Assembly (NCBI RefSeq): GCF_024323335.1
Contig: NC_066580.1
Span: forward strand, 438,087,851 to 438,151,850
Direction: 5' to 3'
Length of the DNA: 64,000 nt
Source: Lathyrus oleraceus
Taxonomy: Eukaryota > Streptophyta > Magnoliopsida > Fabales > Fabaceae
Shown here: positions 30,642 to 42,240 of the stretch, piece by piece
Layout: the number at the start of each line of letters is the position of its first letter
Numbering within the stretch: the stretch's first letter is position 1
Program-made: the position numbers and the translations under genes
Notes under the pieces: generated by a model
Told to the model about the DNA's origin: nothing
Database searches by the model: none
Seen by the model: only the letters and a program-made list of their open reading frames with translations

Positions 30642-32012
30642 TGATAACTAGAAATTGTATCATGTTTTTAGGCTTATGTCGCATGTTATTCGTATTTATT
30701 TCAATATGTTTTATCACCTTTTAGTTCATTTTTATCCGTTTTGCAGTTGTTAGCAAGTTTATGTGCAGATTCGAAAGCAAATTAGAAAAGGAGCAAAAGA
30801 GCAGCAAAAAAGCAAGATTCTGCCCATTCTGCCACAATGGTGTTCGCCATTGGCCTAGCCTGCCACGCCATTTAATGACCAAGACAATGGCGTTCGCCAT
30901 TATCATGCAGTCGCAGTGTTCTGCGTGGGAGCGGTTTCTCAATTGTTTTTCCCATTTTCTTTTCCATCCACTTTGTTAGCACGATCCAGTTGAAGTTACA
31001 AGGGGGATACCTCTATAAATAGGACTCTTAGGGGTGTTTCATGGTATCCAAGTTGTGCGGAAGCTCTGTCAAATAACATTTTAGTATTAAGCATAAATTC
31101 ACTCGTAAAAGTGACAATAACTCACATCGAGGGATTGTCACACTTGTTTTCATTTTATTTGTATTGTACTCTTGGATCAAGAACAAGTTTGTCGGCACTT
31201 TCATTTCAATTCAAGTTTTCGTTTCTTTAATTTCAGATTTTTACCGTTTTATTATTTATGCTTGTTATTGTTGTTACTATATTATATGATATGTTAGTTT
31301 TAAGTATAATTGCTTTGATCATGTTATTTTTAATTAAAATTATGTCTTGCTAATTTTGTCTGAGTCCGGCGTATGAGGATTGTCGTTACCGACGAGACTC
31401 GGTAGAAATAATAGGCGTGATTTTGTGATTAAATTCTGTTTCGATTTTAGTTTTCAATTGTATGTTTCATTGTTTTGACACGATAGTGAAAAACAAACTA
31501 AGGTTCTAGCCGATAGCGCGAGAGTGTAAGGAATGAACCGGATAGTGGAAACTAGGCATCGATCCTAAAAACAACGAGAGCGCTTTAGGCATCGTTTAAT
31601 ATCTCATTGATTTTCAAAATATGCTTTCTAATTGAAACGGGCGAGCGAGAGCAAAATCCTGTGGTTATGAGGTGTGGTTTTAGTCAATAGTGCGAGAGTG
31701 TGAGACGAAATCTTTAAATCAATATTTTCTACAAAATGTAATAAAATCGTAATTAGTACCCGAATTCTACCTAATTCCTTAGGAACACGGAATCCATATT
31801 CCGGGCTCGTTTTATCATCATTTTTAAACCTCTAGCAATTAACGCTTATATTTTTGTTCATATCCTTTTAACCTTTAGCCTTAGCTTTGCAATTACAATG
31901 ATAGATAACATTAGTTTGATTATTAGTCTTTGTGGGTTCGACAATCTTTTAAAACTATCCGATAAACTGTATACTTGTTGTTGTTATCTGACAGGCACGT
32001 TAGTCACGATCA
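30642..32012 (+). repeat. Athila-type 5' LTR
   Basis: Starts tgataactag directly after MULE homology and ends cacgatca just before the PBS context; about 1.37 kb. TATA at 31014-31021 (tataaata), preceded by palindromes at 30835-30901. The end boundary is inferred from the PBS. Confidence 0.75.
30835..30901. promoter_or_regulatory. Palindromes upstream of the Athila LTR promoter
   Basis: caatgg-tgttcg-ccattg (30835-30852) and aatggcg-tt-cgccatt (30886-30901, perfect 7-bp arms) lie 110-180 bp before the TATA box. The placement resembles that in the LTR of A. Confidence 0.55.
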
Positions 32013-32018
32013 AGTTTT

Positions 32019-32036
32019 TGACGCTGTTGTCGGGGA
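32019..32036 (+). promoter_or_regulatory. Primer binding site of the Athila element
   Basis: tgacgctgttgtcgggga, a diverged form of the tggcgccgttgccgggga site typical of Athila. Confidence 0.75.
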
Positions 32037-32124
32037 CTAATTTAGTCAATATTGTGATTTTGTTGTTGCACAGTATAGACTAAGGCAACTTTTATTTTAC
32101 TTACCCTCCTTAACCGTCAATTGC

Positions 32125-33168
32125 ATGCCAAGCACTCGCTCACAAAGCGAAGAGCTAGAACAACCAGTTGACGAAGTCGAGCATTTTATTAATTTACAAT
32201 GCAGAGTTCGCAATTTCTGAATTAAGTAAAATCTTCCTTTTCCAAAACAAAAATCAGAATCCAAACCAGTTATGGTTGAAGGACCACAAAACCGTCCTCT
32301 TAAGTATTATGTTGTTCCTTCACAGGAGGAACCACACAACAAAATTGTTGCCCCTGCCATCAACCGAAAAAATTTTGAGTTGAAACTTTGTTGTTATCAG
32401 TCGTTCAACAAAACTAATTTTCAGGTAGTCCTACATACAATCCAAACTTACATTTGTCAGTGTTTGTGCAGTACGCAGACACAGTGAAAGCAAATGTTGT
32501 TAGTCCCGAAGCGATTAGACTATGTCTTTTCCCTTTTTCCTTAAGAGATAGAGTTAGAACTTGGCTTCAGTCTCTACCTTTGAATTCTGTAACCACATGG
32601 GACGAGTTGAAGAAAGTCTTCTTAGCCTGATATTTCCCACCAAGCAAGACAGTTATGCTAAGATCTCAAATCAACTGATTTAAGCAAAAAGACAACGAAT
32701 CTTTTTTCGACGCTTGGGAAAGATACAAGGACATGATGAGAGTTTGTCCAAACCATGGACTTGAGAAATGGATAATTATCCATACTTTCTACAATGGTCT
32801 TTTGTATAACACTAAAATGAATTTGGGCGCTGCAGCTGGGGGTGCCTTAATGGACAAACCATATGATGAAGCCTATGAGTTCATCGAGAACATGGATCAA
32901 AATCATTTACAATGGGTAGATGAACGTGTTGCTGTAGAAAAACCAACTCTGAAAGGTGGAATGTATGAAGTTAATGGCATAGACCGCGATAATTCTAAAG
33001 TGGATGCACTTACTCAAAAGATCGAAAGCTTAGCCATAACACCAACAACTATCGTAGATGTTGTAACACCAAATTATGAATTGTGTGGGACCCCTGGGCA
33101 CACTAATGTTAATTGTCAGTTATTAGCTGGTATTCCTACCTACCAACTAAATTACGCTCAAGGAAACC
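32125..33168 (+). pseudogene. Athila gag, N-terminal and central part
   Basis: ATG at 32125 (MPSTRSQSEEL). Recognisable blocks: the capsid-type gag domain (CLFPFSLRDRVRTWLQSLP, FDAWERYKDMMRVCPNHGL and FYNGLLYNTKMNLGAAAGG) and a knuckle-like motif, CGTPGHTNVNC, near 33085. Several stops and at least one frameshift precede 32733; from 32733 the frame is open to 33168, where element C is inserted. The frame resumes at 49356, where the same reading phase continues the gag. Confidence 0.85.
33164..33168. repeat. Target site duplication of element C, left copy (aaacc)
   Basis: Repeated at 49356-49360 after the element. Confidence 0.95.
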
Positions 33169-35601
33169 TGTCGCACCTCGAAGAAATGGGGATACGACTT
33201 TAAAGCGAAGCGCGATCGCACGCTCGCAATGATGGACTGAACAGAGTCGCCACCGAACTTTATTTATTCCTAAAAAGGAAAGGGGAAATATCGATAAAAC
33301 CCATAAAAGAAAGGATAAGATATGGTCGTCGCAACCAATATCAGAGTTCGGGAGTCGGTTACGCAAGGGGAAGGTATTAGCACCCCTCACGTCCGTTGTA
33401 CTCAACGGGAACCGTTTAGTTAGTTTCGTTCTGAATGTTAGCTTATGTTAGTCTTCTTAAGTTATAATGAGAGAGAGAAAGAATAGAAGATAGAAGAAAT
33501 GTTTTTGGATTTTTGACGAAGGACTAAACCTAAGTTTTTTATTAGTGGGCCTGACAAGATTTATAAATCCTGCTCCTACGTATCTCAAAAGAGAAATCAA
33601 GGCTTACGTAGTTCTGGGTAGAAAAATGTTTGTTTGTTGGTCGATTTTAGCGAAAGCTATATTGTATTAATCGACGAAAACATTGTTTTACCCAAAACAG
33701 ATGAGGAGTGGACGCATACCACACATCGAACGGATTTATAGATCTACATTCGGAAAAGCGTCGTTTATCTCTACTCAACAATCGTGGCCGAAACATTGTT
33801 TTGTATCACTTAAGACAATATATCTTCCATTTATGGAAAATGTTCTTTGATTAGTCGCACGGCGGCGAGAAAAGGGTTTGATTGGTTGGATGTATTTTGA
33901 GTGATGGCGAGAACTTGGATGAGCGAGATATACATCTCGAATCCTAGTCTCAGGAGTGCATGGTATACACCATGTTCCATTTCCATCTTTATTGGCAAAA
34001 GTGTTTGCTAGAGATTAAGTATTTTTAGGTTTGATTGAGAAATGGTTTGAAGAAACCACATTGACAATTTTAGACGATGGCGAGAGCTAAGATAGGCGAG
34101 GTATACATCTCGAATCTTAATCTCAGGAGTGCACGGTATACACCATGTTCCATTTCCATCTTTATTGAAAAAGTGTTAAGGTAGTATTTTTTGTGAAAGA
34201 CGAATATTTGATGAGAACAAGACATAAGCCTTGGGATCAATCACTCGGGGTTCCACTAGAATGCTAGATTCCAATGGTCCTTTTTTCATTTGAATTATTT
34301 AAGAAAATTATTTAACGGAAAACGAACACTTGATAAGAATCAACTATTCAAAGGGTTACGCCAGAATGCTTGATCCCAACGGCCTTTATTTTCAAGTATA
34401 TTCAGAAAAAGGTTTGGATATTGTGTTTGATTTTTAGAAATATCTCTCAATATGTGATCGAGATTGGATTCGCATAAATGATTTGAGACAGTTTGACTTG
34501 ATTACAAAAATTATTTGAAGTCGGAATTGAAATGGTTTAACGGAAAATGAAAATTCAATAAGAACAAGACATGTGCTTTTGGGCTCAATTGTTCAAGGGT
34601 TACACTGGAATGCTAGATTCCAGCGGTCCTTTTCTTTCGAGTTTGTTTAAGAAAAGATTTTTGTAAGTTATGTTAAGAAATTATAAAGATATAAGTAACT
34701 AGCCTATTATAAAGTTTAGGGGTAAAACCGTCAATTCATAATTATGGTTGATATTGAATTAAACTTCTATTTCATGAAAATCAATTAAATCCTAAACTCA
34801 TTTTAATATTCTACATCCCGAAATAAATCTGATTATTTCTAAAATCCTAGTCTAGTTAATTTTAATATTTCTAATTAAACCTAATTAAGCTAATCAAAAT
34901 TAAAGATCCTAATTAATCCGATTAACTCCCAATTATCTATAACATTCTCAATAATATTTTTTAATATTTCTTAATATTCTAAAACATTAACATAATTAAC
35001 TCCTACTTATGATCCTAAAAAAATCTGATATTCTAAACTAATTATCTAATATTCCTAATTAACCTACTATATAATTAAGAAAAATTCTAAATTTCCAATC
35101 AAAAGCGAAAAAGAACAATAGGCTTTTGCAATGGACAGGGGTACCGGCCCCTATCTGCAAGGTTGCAGGGAGTAGTTTGTTTTAAATGCTTATTCTTTAA
35201 GAAAGAAATAAAATGAAACGGAATACGAGAGAAAACGGTAACGGAACCCAGCAATTCATTCATCGCCTTCACGCAAAACTCTCCCACTTCCTCACTCTCA
35301 AAAATTTCGCAACCCTCTCCCTCACTCTCGTCACTCTCGTCACTCTCCAGCGCTCATACTAACCTCGCGATACTACTCCCAATCTCACTCTAAACGCAAA
35401 ACCATGGTTTTAAAGAGAATCAAATAAAAAGGCTCACCTTCGGCAGTGGTTCGGTAGTGACGGTGAGGCTCGGATCTGCTTCCTTTACCTCAAAGCTTTC
35501 TCTTTGAAGTTCTTCTCCTTCGCCGTTTCCATCTAAGTTTTTTTTTTTTCGCCGTTTTCGAATTAGGGTTTTTCGTCCTCCTGGTCCGCCTCCGCTTCCC
35601 T

Positions 35602-35612
35602 CCTTTTATATC
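35602..35612 (-). promoter_or_regulatory. TATA box of element C LTR, left copy (right copy 46572-46582)
   Basis: The minus strand reads gatataaaagg, followed by aaaaaccctaa leader motifs. Upstream at 35678-35712 are two gagcgcc direct repeats around a cagac/gtctg dyad. Confidence 0.65.
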
Positions 35613-35699
35613 AACAACTTAGGGTTTTTTGAGCTGTCTCAAGGAAATCCAAAAGGGCATCTTCTGTATTGCTTTAAGGCGCTCAGACTTTGGTCTGCC

Positions 35700-36576
35700 T
35701 TATTTGGCGCTCGACATGAAAACGGTAATGTGAACCTTCGCTTTTCTCGCTCTCTTTTGTTTTAATTCCGTTTTGGGTATTTTGAAATTTTACTGCCTTG
35801 CTAATTACTTGGTTTTACTGCAGTGAAGATTGGTGAAAATAGAAGCTCCAATTATCACAGGGGTTCTGGATAGTGATTTTGGGTTGAAATTTCTTCAGTG
35901 GAAGCATCGTGATTTCCTGATGACTAGATTCACAGGTTCCAATTTATTACCTTTGTCATTAACTTTATTTTTTGTACTTGCTTATCTAAAAGACTCACAA
36001 CTTCCACAAAGTATTTCCTTTCCTCAACCTTTGAAGCCAGCATAACTTGGCTTGCTCTTGCCACATTTGTAGCTGCTGCTGCTACTAGTGTATTAATGCA
36101 TTTGGGCTGTTATATTTAAATGCAAGTGGATTGTTTGTGAGCTTGCTCCTATGATCATGTTAACACACAAAATGGTGGTGTTTTCCTTGTTAGGTACGTG
36201 GCCTGTTATGCTATCAGGACTGAGTTGTGTCATGTGATGCTAAGTGGAATTTATGCCATGTATCTTAGGAATGTCATGTAATGGATTTTTTTTCATTGCA
36301 GAAAGCAAGTTGCAACAGTTCTGAACCGTTGGTCTCGTGGCAAGGTATCATTGCAGCTTTGGTTATGAAGATTTGAGGTTTAAAAGTTGTCATCAAAATT
36401 TGTTATTTCTATTGGTTTTTTTGTTTCAGTTGTCGGGTGCTTCCAAGAGCTAGTGAGGATGAAGAAGTTCCCGTCGTGATTAGCGAGGTATTACGGTTAT
36501 AAATTTCTTGTTTTTCTGTTATGAACATTTCAGTTTCTGCTATGGCTTTTGTAACTGAATTATGGACTGCTGAAGA
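35700..36576 (+). other. Exon-intron-like segment of unknown origin in LTR of C (left)
   Basis: Plus-strand sequence with well-formed splice-like borders: exon-like blocks at 36302-36344 (tttcattgcag before, gtatca after), 36430-36487 (tttgtttcag before, gtatta after) and from 36583 (gattgcag before). Another acceptor-like ttactgcag is near 35822. One block reads RVLPRASEDEEVPVVISE and remains in phase with the next. I do not recognise the protein. It could be a captured nuclear gene fragment into which plasmid DNA had inserted. Confidence 0.4.
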
Positions 36577-37099
36577 TTGCAGGTAGCGTATAGGATGGTT
36601 ATGTTCAGCATTGCAGAAACCTTTGTTAAATTCATTCATCAGAAAGATGCTTGCATTGCCATGTATATGATAAAAGAAATGTATTTTATGGGAGCTCCAG
36701 TCTACACAGTTTGCGATAACTTTATAAGCAATATATATAGCTTTCATGGTCTCAGTAAAATATATAAAAATATTTTATAGAACATAATCAACTATATAGT
36801 ATTAACGAATTTATTTGTATGAATCTAGATATGAATCTATATAGTTTAGAAGGACCTATTCCACTCAAGGATTTAAAACAGAGGTTAATATCTTTAATAC
36901 CTGATAATTTATCTAAAACTGATAGGGAAAAATGGAATAAAAAAAAAAAAAAATAGAAATAATCTATAAGTCATATGCGTACTATTTATATCATACATAT
37001 AAAGATGAAAATGGATTTAACAAAGACTATAATAAAATTTATAGAAACTTCATTCAATTATTAAAGGATTATCCTGGAAAATATAGTTTACACTTATGA
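36577..37099 (+). pseudogene. Phage-type RNA polymerase C-terminal fragment, plasmid-like (left copy)
   Basis: Two frames. The first, 36577-36780, encodes TFVKFIHQKDACIAM and GAPVYTVCDNFISN. This corresponds to the C-terminal F(I/V)H-x-x-D block and the HDSF/HDNF catalytic loop of single-subunit phage-type RNA polymerases, with Cys instead of the loop His. After a frameshift near 36780, the region to 37099 encodes INEFI and PIPLKDLKQRLISLIPDNLS, ending KYSLHL, which fits the extreme C-terminus of polymerases on plant linear mitochondrial plasmids. In this copy a 15-A run near 36938 is one base shorter than in the right LTR, breaking the frame again. It is on the opposite strand to element C. 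Confidence 0.75.
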
Positions 37100-37120
37100 T
37101 TAAAAGAATAAATAAAAAAT

Positions 37121-38254
37121 ATGAATATGAATAATAATATAACTAAGGAATTATTCGAAATATCATGGTCCAGCTTGTTACTAAACATCAAAAATGAATC
37201 TTACAAGGAAGCGTATGAAGGTCTGTTAATTTCCCATATAGAATATAAAATTGAATTAAGGTGTAATGATATTTTAATGATGATATTGTCTGTTATGTTA
37301 CTACTAATAAAATATGCATATAATAATACTAAGTCTGAATATGGTAAGTTCACAGTTAGTTATGTTATATTGTTTAAAGATAGTGATATAACCTTTAGAG
37401 AAGATTGGAATGATTTACCTATATTTGACCAATTATATAAACTTATATTAAATAAAAGTGAGATATACGGATCGATTGAAATAAAAACTATCATTATAAG
37501 AATATATCTTTCTGATCAAAGACCTTGCGAATCACCTTTATTGTCCTATGAAGAGGTGGGAAAATATATATTTGATAGCTTAAACAGCAATGTTGTTATT
37601 GAACATAAAGAACCGCGAAAAATACGAGCATCTAAAAAGAAGCGTATTTATAGTAAATTTATAACAACACTCAAAACAGGTGATAAACTAAGGCAACATT
37701 TCATTGTTGCTAATACCGAAACTATTATGATCAAGGAAAAACAAAACCCTTACACGGAAGTACATGTCCCTTACGCTATTGGATTCTTATTAGTAAGATC
37801 CGGTAATGATATATGTTATAATATGATTGAGACATATTTCAGTGAAAGTTACATAACTCATAACGGTATCCATGAAAGGAGTAATAAGATGTTGTCTGAC
37901 TTTATAGAATGTTTAGTAGTTTTAGACAAAACAAATTGGTTAAATCAGTCTATTTCCACAACTTCTCTAAATTCGATGGTATAATGATATTTAAAACATT
38001 TAGTTATAAATGCTAAGAAGTACACAATAAAACCACTTATGAGAAATAATAGGCTATACGAGGTTGTCGTATTTAATGATAATAAACTTATATTTAATCT
38101 AAGGGATTCCTTAACTCCGCTCCCGCGTTCTCTTAAAGATTTAGCTCAAAATCTCTGTCCTCACTTAAGAATTAAGGGTCCAATCAACCATGACGATATA
38201 AAACTAGATAATCTAAGTTCACTCAAATATCAATTGATAGTAATAACTGAGTGA
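37121..38254 (+). pseudogene. Protein-primed family B DNA polymerase, N-terminal/exonuclease fragment (left copy)
   Basis: ATG at 37121, 21 bp after the RNA polymerase stop. The first 287 codons end at 37984 and include the Exo I region FIVANTETIMI (Asp of the D-x-E motif replaced by Asn) and HVPYAIGFLLVRSG. Near 37955 the Exo II block YFHNFSKFDGI is present but in a shifted frame. A stop follows, then 38039-38254 continues with MRNNRLYEVVVF, LRDSLTPLPRSLKDLAQNLC and KGPINHDDI. This motif order is that of DNA polymerases of plant linear mitochondrial plasmids. The polymerase palm domain is absent. AT-rich codon use contrasts with the surrounding LTR. Clearly nonfunctional. Confidence 0.78.
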
Positions 38255-38384
38255 AATAGATTGTCCGTCGTTTACTGCGTTTCGCATTTGCAGGTATCAT
38301 GGATCTTAGATGCAAATGAACTTTAAGCCAAGTGCCAAATGAAAAAATGAAAAAGAAATTCAGGGTCAAAATCGGGGTATGACA

Positions 38385-38400
38385 GTTGCCCCTATTTAAG
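38385..38400 (-). promoter_or_regulatory. Polypurine tract of element C
   Basis: The minus strand reads cttaaataggggcaac immediately before the LTR start tgtcatacccc. Confidence 0.8.
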
Positions 38401-38541
38401 TATCTTCAACTAGAGAATATGAAGCAGGACATTCTTCATATGATCATAGTGGGAGATGATTAAATACTAAAAAGACCCGGATTTTGATCCTGAATCCCTA
38501 TAACATGATGTGATATGATATGGTATGCATGGATGCATGAT

Positions 38542-38543
<2 letters not shown>

Positions 38544-38578
<35 letters not shown>
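38544..38578. repeat. Poly(T) run of 35 bases
   Basis: An uninterrupted T tract in the 3' UTR of C, near the PPT; on the element strand it is poly(A). Confidence 0.95.
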
Positions 38579-38849
38579 CTGCTAGGGATATGATGGACCC
38601 TTAACAGGAGATGCTACTAGACAGACCAAAATGTGGGGAATACTGATGATCCACAGGAAGACAGACAAATGGTGAGAAAGAACTTGCTGGGGAGACAGTC
38701 CTGCTTGGAGAATCAGGCACACACTGGGGAGTATTCAAAGTGAGATTTGATAAACGGCACTTAGAATACAACCGAACAAAGAAAAAGATGCTATGACAGG
38801 TTCATATAAGACCTGACAACGCTGGGGAATAATCAAGGAGAAAACTCTT

Positions 38850-39985
38850 CAGAACAGGTTCATGTATGACCTGACACCGGAATAAAAAGGTTCAATGACA
38901 GGTTCGTATAAGACCTGAATAGGATTGAACAAAGAATCTTCAGAGTAGGCTCAAGCATGACCGGACCCCGGAATAAAAAGGTTCAATGACAGGTTCGTAT
39001 AAGACCTGAATAGGATTGAACAAAGAATCTTCAGAGCAGGTTCAAGCATGACCGGACCCCGGAATAAAAAGGTTCAATGACAGGTTCGTATAAGACCTGA
39101 ATAGGATTGAACAAAGAATCTTCAGAGCAGGTTCAAGCATGACCGGACCCCGGAATAAAAAGGTTCAATGACAGGTTCGTATAAGACCTGAATAGGATTG
39201 AACAAAGAATCTTCAGAGCAGGTTCAAGCATGACCGGACCCCGGAATAAAAAGGTTCAATGACAGGTTCGTATAAGACCTGAATAGGATTGAACAAAGAA
39301 TCTTCAGAGCAGGTTCAAGCATGACCGGACCCCGGAATAAAAAGGTTCAATGACAGGTTCGTATAAGACCTGAATAGGATTGAACAAAGAATCTTCAGAG
39401 CAGGTTCAAGCATGACCGGACCCCGGAATAAAAAGGTTCAATGACAGGTTCGTATAAGACCTGAATAGGATTGAACAAAGAATCTTCAGAGCAGGTTCAA
39501 GCATGACCGGACCCCGGAATAAAAAGGTTCAATGACAGGTTCGTATAAGACCTGAATAGGATTGAACAAAGAATCTTCAGAGCAGGTTCAAGCATGACCG
39601 GACCCCGGAATAAAAAGGTTCAATGACAGGTTCGTATAAGACCTGAATAGGATTGAACAAAGAATCTTCAGAGCAGGTTCAAGCATGACCGGACCCCGGA
39701 ATAAAAAGGTTCAATGACAGGTTCGTATAAGACCTGAATAGGATTGAACAAAGAATCTTCAGAGCAGGTTCAAGCATGACCGGACCCCGGAATAAAAAGG
39801 TTCAATGACAGGTTCGTATAAGACCTGAATAGGATTGAACAAAGAATCTTCAGAGCAGGTTCAAGGATGACCTGACCCCGGAATAAAAAGGTTCAATGAC
39901 AGGTTCGTATAAGACCTGAATAGGATTGAACAAAGAAAGGAAAAACTCTTCAGAGCAGGTTCAAGGATGGCCTGACCCCGGAATA
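38850..39985 (-). repeat. 91-bp tandem array in the 3' UTR of C, twelve copies
   Basis: ggttcaatgacagg starts at 38889 and then every 91 bp to 39890. Inner copies look identical; the first and last differ (for example aaggatgacctgac at the right edge), and degenerate partial copies flank the array. This is the pattern left by recent homogenisation. Confidence 0.95.
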
Positions 39986-41484
39986 ACAACAATTGGACTC
40001 TGACCGTAAGCAATGGACTACAACCAGCTTTTGACGGATTTTGCCAACTACAATTGGACTTGAAAATGACTGCGAAAACCGGATGTTGGTTTAGCGATAC
40101 CAAAGACAAACTGGAATCAAAGGTCAACGGATCATAGGATCAACAACAAGACCTAGGTCAATGCAAAATGAGCATGAAGTACATTTCGGCTATGCATGAT
40201 TTGAATGCATGATATATGAATGATCATGATTATGAGAATGCTGACACCTGAGCAGACTGGGCGTTTGTAAAGGCTTTTTATGGAAGCTCATGATTCCTCA
40301 ACACCGAGAACTCAACCAAATATTTTATGATAGATGTTGTCAAGGGAGGGTTCTATCCAGTTTGATGGCCACAGCTTAGCCAATGGATCCTTTTGGAGGA
40401 TTAATGAATCGTGCTAGCATAGCTTTCGGGCACTCGTCTTGAACTCAACAGTTGTTGACGTATGGCAGAATTCGTTTGAACAGTTTGAAAGCATGAAGAA
40501 GGAGGTTCTGCCCCTCTGTGGCTCATCTTGCCCCAGTTTGTTGGGTCTTTGGAAATGTTCACCTTGAAAGTGAGTTTGGAAACAACTTGCCATGAGACTA
40601 CCTCGAGATGGCTTGCCCCAAGTGTTTGAAACTTGTAATGGTCTGAACTTGGCTAACCAAATGTTGGAATGACAGACTCTTGGTTGTCTGTCTTTTGGAT
40701 AGCTGGACTCATTGAGCTCTGAGGTGGCTTGCACCGGTCTAAGTCTTGAAGCAAATTACGCTTGGCTAACTGAACCTTGGAGTGATTGGACTTACTGAGC
40801 TCTGAGGTGGCTTGCCCCAGTCTGAGTCTTGAAGCAGATTACTCTTGGCTAGATGACCCTTAGGGTGATTAGCTCGAATCAACTGATGCTCAAAGTGATT
40901 TGCCCATGACTAGACTTCTTTCACTCCATCAAGTTCCTCAACTGTGTATTGAATTTCTTTGATGCTAAGTGTTGACTCGCAAATAAGATTGTTCATTCAA
41001 AAATGGTAATTTTAATTCAATGTTTATGCAAAAATTTGAAATCAAAATTTATTGATATGAACGGGTAAAATACAGTGAACGAGTCGTTGATAAGAACACA
41101 ATGGTGATCGAGTCATTCACAGTACGCAAGTTGGTGCCATCAAATGATTAACAAAAATCGTTTGGAGTCAAGTTAACACCACCTTGTTATAGTATGCTTT
41201 CGAAATAAACCCTGCCTCAATTAGGTCTTTTAAGGGTTGTAACGTGGTCTGGTTCGCGGTTTCTTGAAACAAAAGGATATAAGGCTCAAAATTTGTTTTT
41301 ACCCACCCCTTCTTCTTGATGCTCTCCAGTTCCTACGTTCAGTTAGTTCGATACACGCATTCGACTTCCAAGAGGGTTCGAAGGTGGAAATGAGAATTCA
41401 AGACAAATTTTCTTGAAATGGCAGTCACCTTATTTTTCTTTGTTTTGTTGAGGATTTGAGGTCCTCTTTTTTTTGTTTTTCTTT
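39986..41484 (-). other. 3' UTR of element C between array and hairpins
   Basis: No credible coding frame. The part 40490-40900 holds several copies of a phrase with ggcttgccccagtctgag, which on the element strand gives tggggcaa motifs resembling the PPT. Confidence 0.6.
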
Positions 41485-41582
41485 ATCCCTTATTTTGCCT
41501 GGACCACTTCTTTGAAGCTTTCGGTCCATCGAGATGCCCTAACTTTTGCCTAAGTCATTTTGTGGTTTTTGACTTAGCGAGC
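41485..41582 (-). ncRNA. Tandem hairpin element of C
   Basis: Two modules. Outer stems are tggacc/ggtcca (41500-41528) and ctaagtc/gacttag (41550-41577). The first has an inner cttc/gaag stem with a 3-base loop (41507-41517), replacing the ccc-gaaa-ggg of element B while keeping the pairing. In element sense both are followed by ggcaaaa-type tails. Confidence 0.65.
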
Positions 41583-42240
41583 TTTTTTCAATCTTTTTTT
41601 TTTAAAAGGTGTTGACTGCCATATTATTGGTGGATAAGGATCAACCAACACTAATTTTAGCTTTTCTTAACTTCTTCGACACTTCAACATGTGCGTGAAG
41701 GATAACATGTGGTTGACCCTAAATGGAGGGTGTTCATATGGACGATTTTTTGAAAGATCGAATGCGCGATCAAACTATCTGAACACAACTACCCTGCCCC
41801 AGGTTAAGATTAAGGGTTTTAGATCTGAAATAAACACCAACTTCTAGGCTCAAAGTGGTTGACTAGGGATTAACTCCTTATCTCTTCAGTGTTTGGGGAT
41901 TTGAAACAATGCCTTACATCATCGACAAGGTTTTCTTCAAAAGCATACCACCATAATTTCAGGTGTTTCGTTTTCATCATCCTCCCTCCAATCTTTGTTA
42001 ACACAACAGTTTGATAAACAAAAGTGAATGAGAGGAGTATTTTGTTTTTGTTTTTTAACATAAATGAAAAACGAGTGAATACGAATGGATTAATTCAAAA
42101 GATGCATAAACCTTTCATTAATCTTACCAATTCAAAGAAAACAACAATGCTTAAAAGCAAATAACAAGCAACATGCAAAGAAACTACAAAAGAAGTGTTG
42201 AAACAGCCAAATGATTGCCGACTTTAGGGAATTGACTTCT
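41583..42240 (-). other. Segment conserved between elements C and D
   Basis: 41870-42030 (minus) and 61440-61620 (plus, in D) share a recognisable block. It includes a peptide-like stretch, TVVLTKIGGRMMK in C and IVVLAKIGGGMMK in D, and then a shared tail. D has a stop soon after, so it may be a residue of coding sequence or a cis element. Confidence 0.5.

Larger units (their letters stand above)
33169..38384 (-). repeat. Element C 3' LTR (left copy)
   Basis: 5216 bp, nearly identical to 44139-49355. On the minus strand U3 starts tgtcatacccc at 38384; a TATA-like box is at 35602-35612. U3 contains the plasmid-like segment (36577-38254) and a spliced-gene-like segment (35700-36576). The U5 side (33169-35600) is noncoding, with cgcacg-rich and repeated gtatacaccatg patches. 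A second PBS-like motif (gagtcgccacc) lies at 33243-33253. Open frames at 33136-33405 and 35099-35287 look incidental. Confidence 0.95.

Noticed and set aside
37121..37984. A functional DNA polymerase gene
   Set aside because: The Exo I Asp is Asn, the Exo II block is in a shifted frame, the palm domain is missing and both copies share stops.
36577..38254. Direct mitochondrial or organelle origin of the whole window
   Set aside because: The plasmid-like piece is inside LTRs with PBS, PPT and target duplications of a nuclear retrotransposon, so the locus is nuclear.
38889..39985. CRISPR-like regular repeats
   Set aside because: The 91-bp units are head-to-tail with no distinct spacers and lie in a plant retroelement UTR; this is a tandem satellite-type array.
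40414..40734. 106-codon minus-strand frame in the 3' UTR of C
   Set aside because: Overlaps the repeated ggcttgccccagtctgag phrases and has no conserved domain; treated as UTR.
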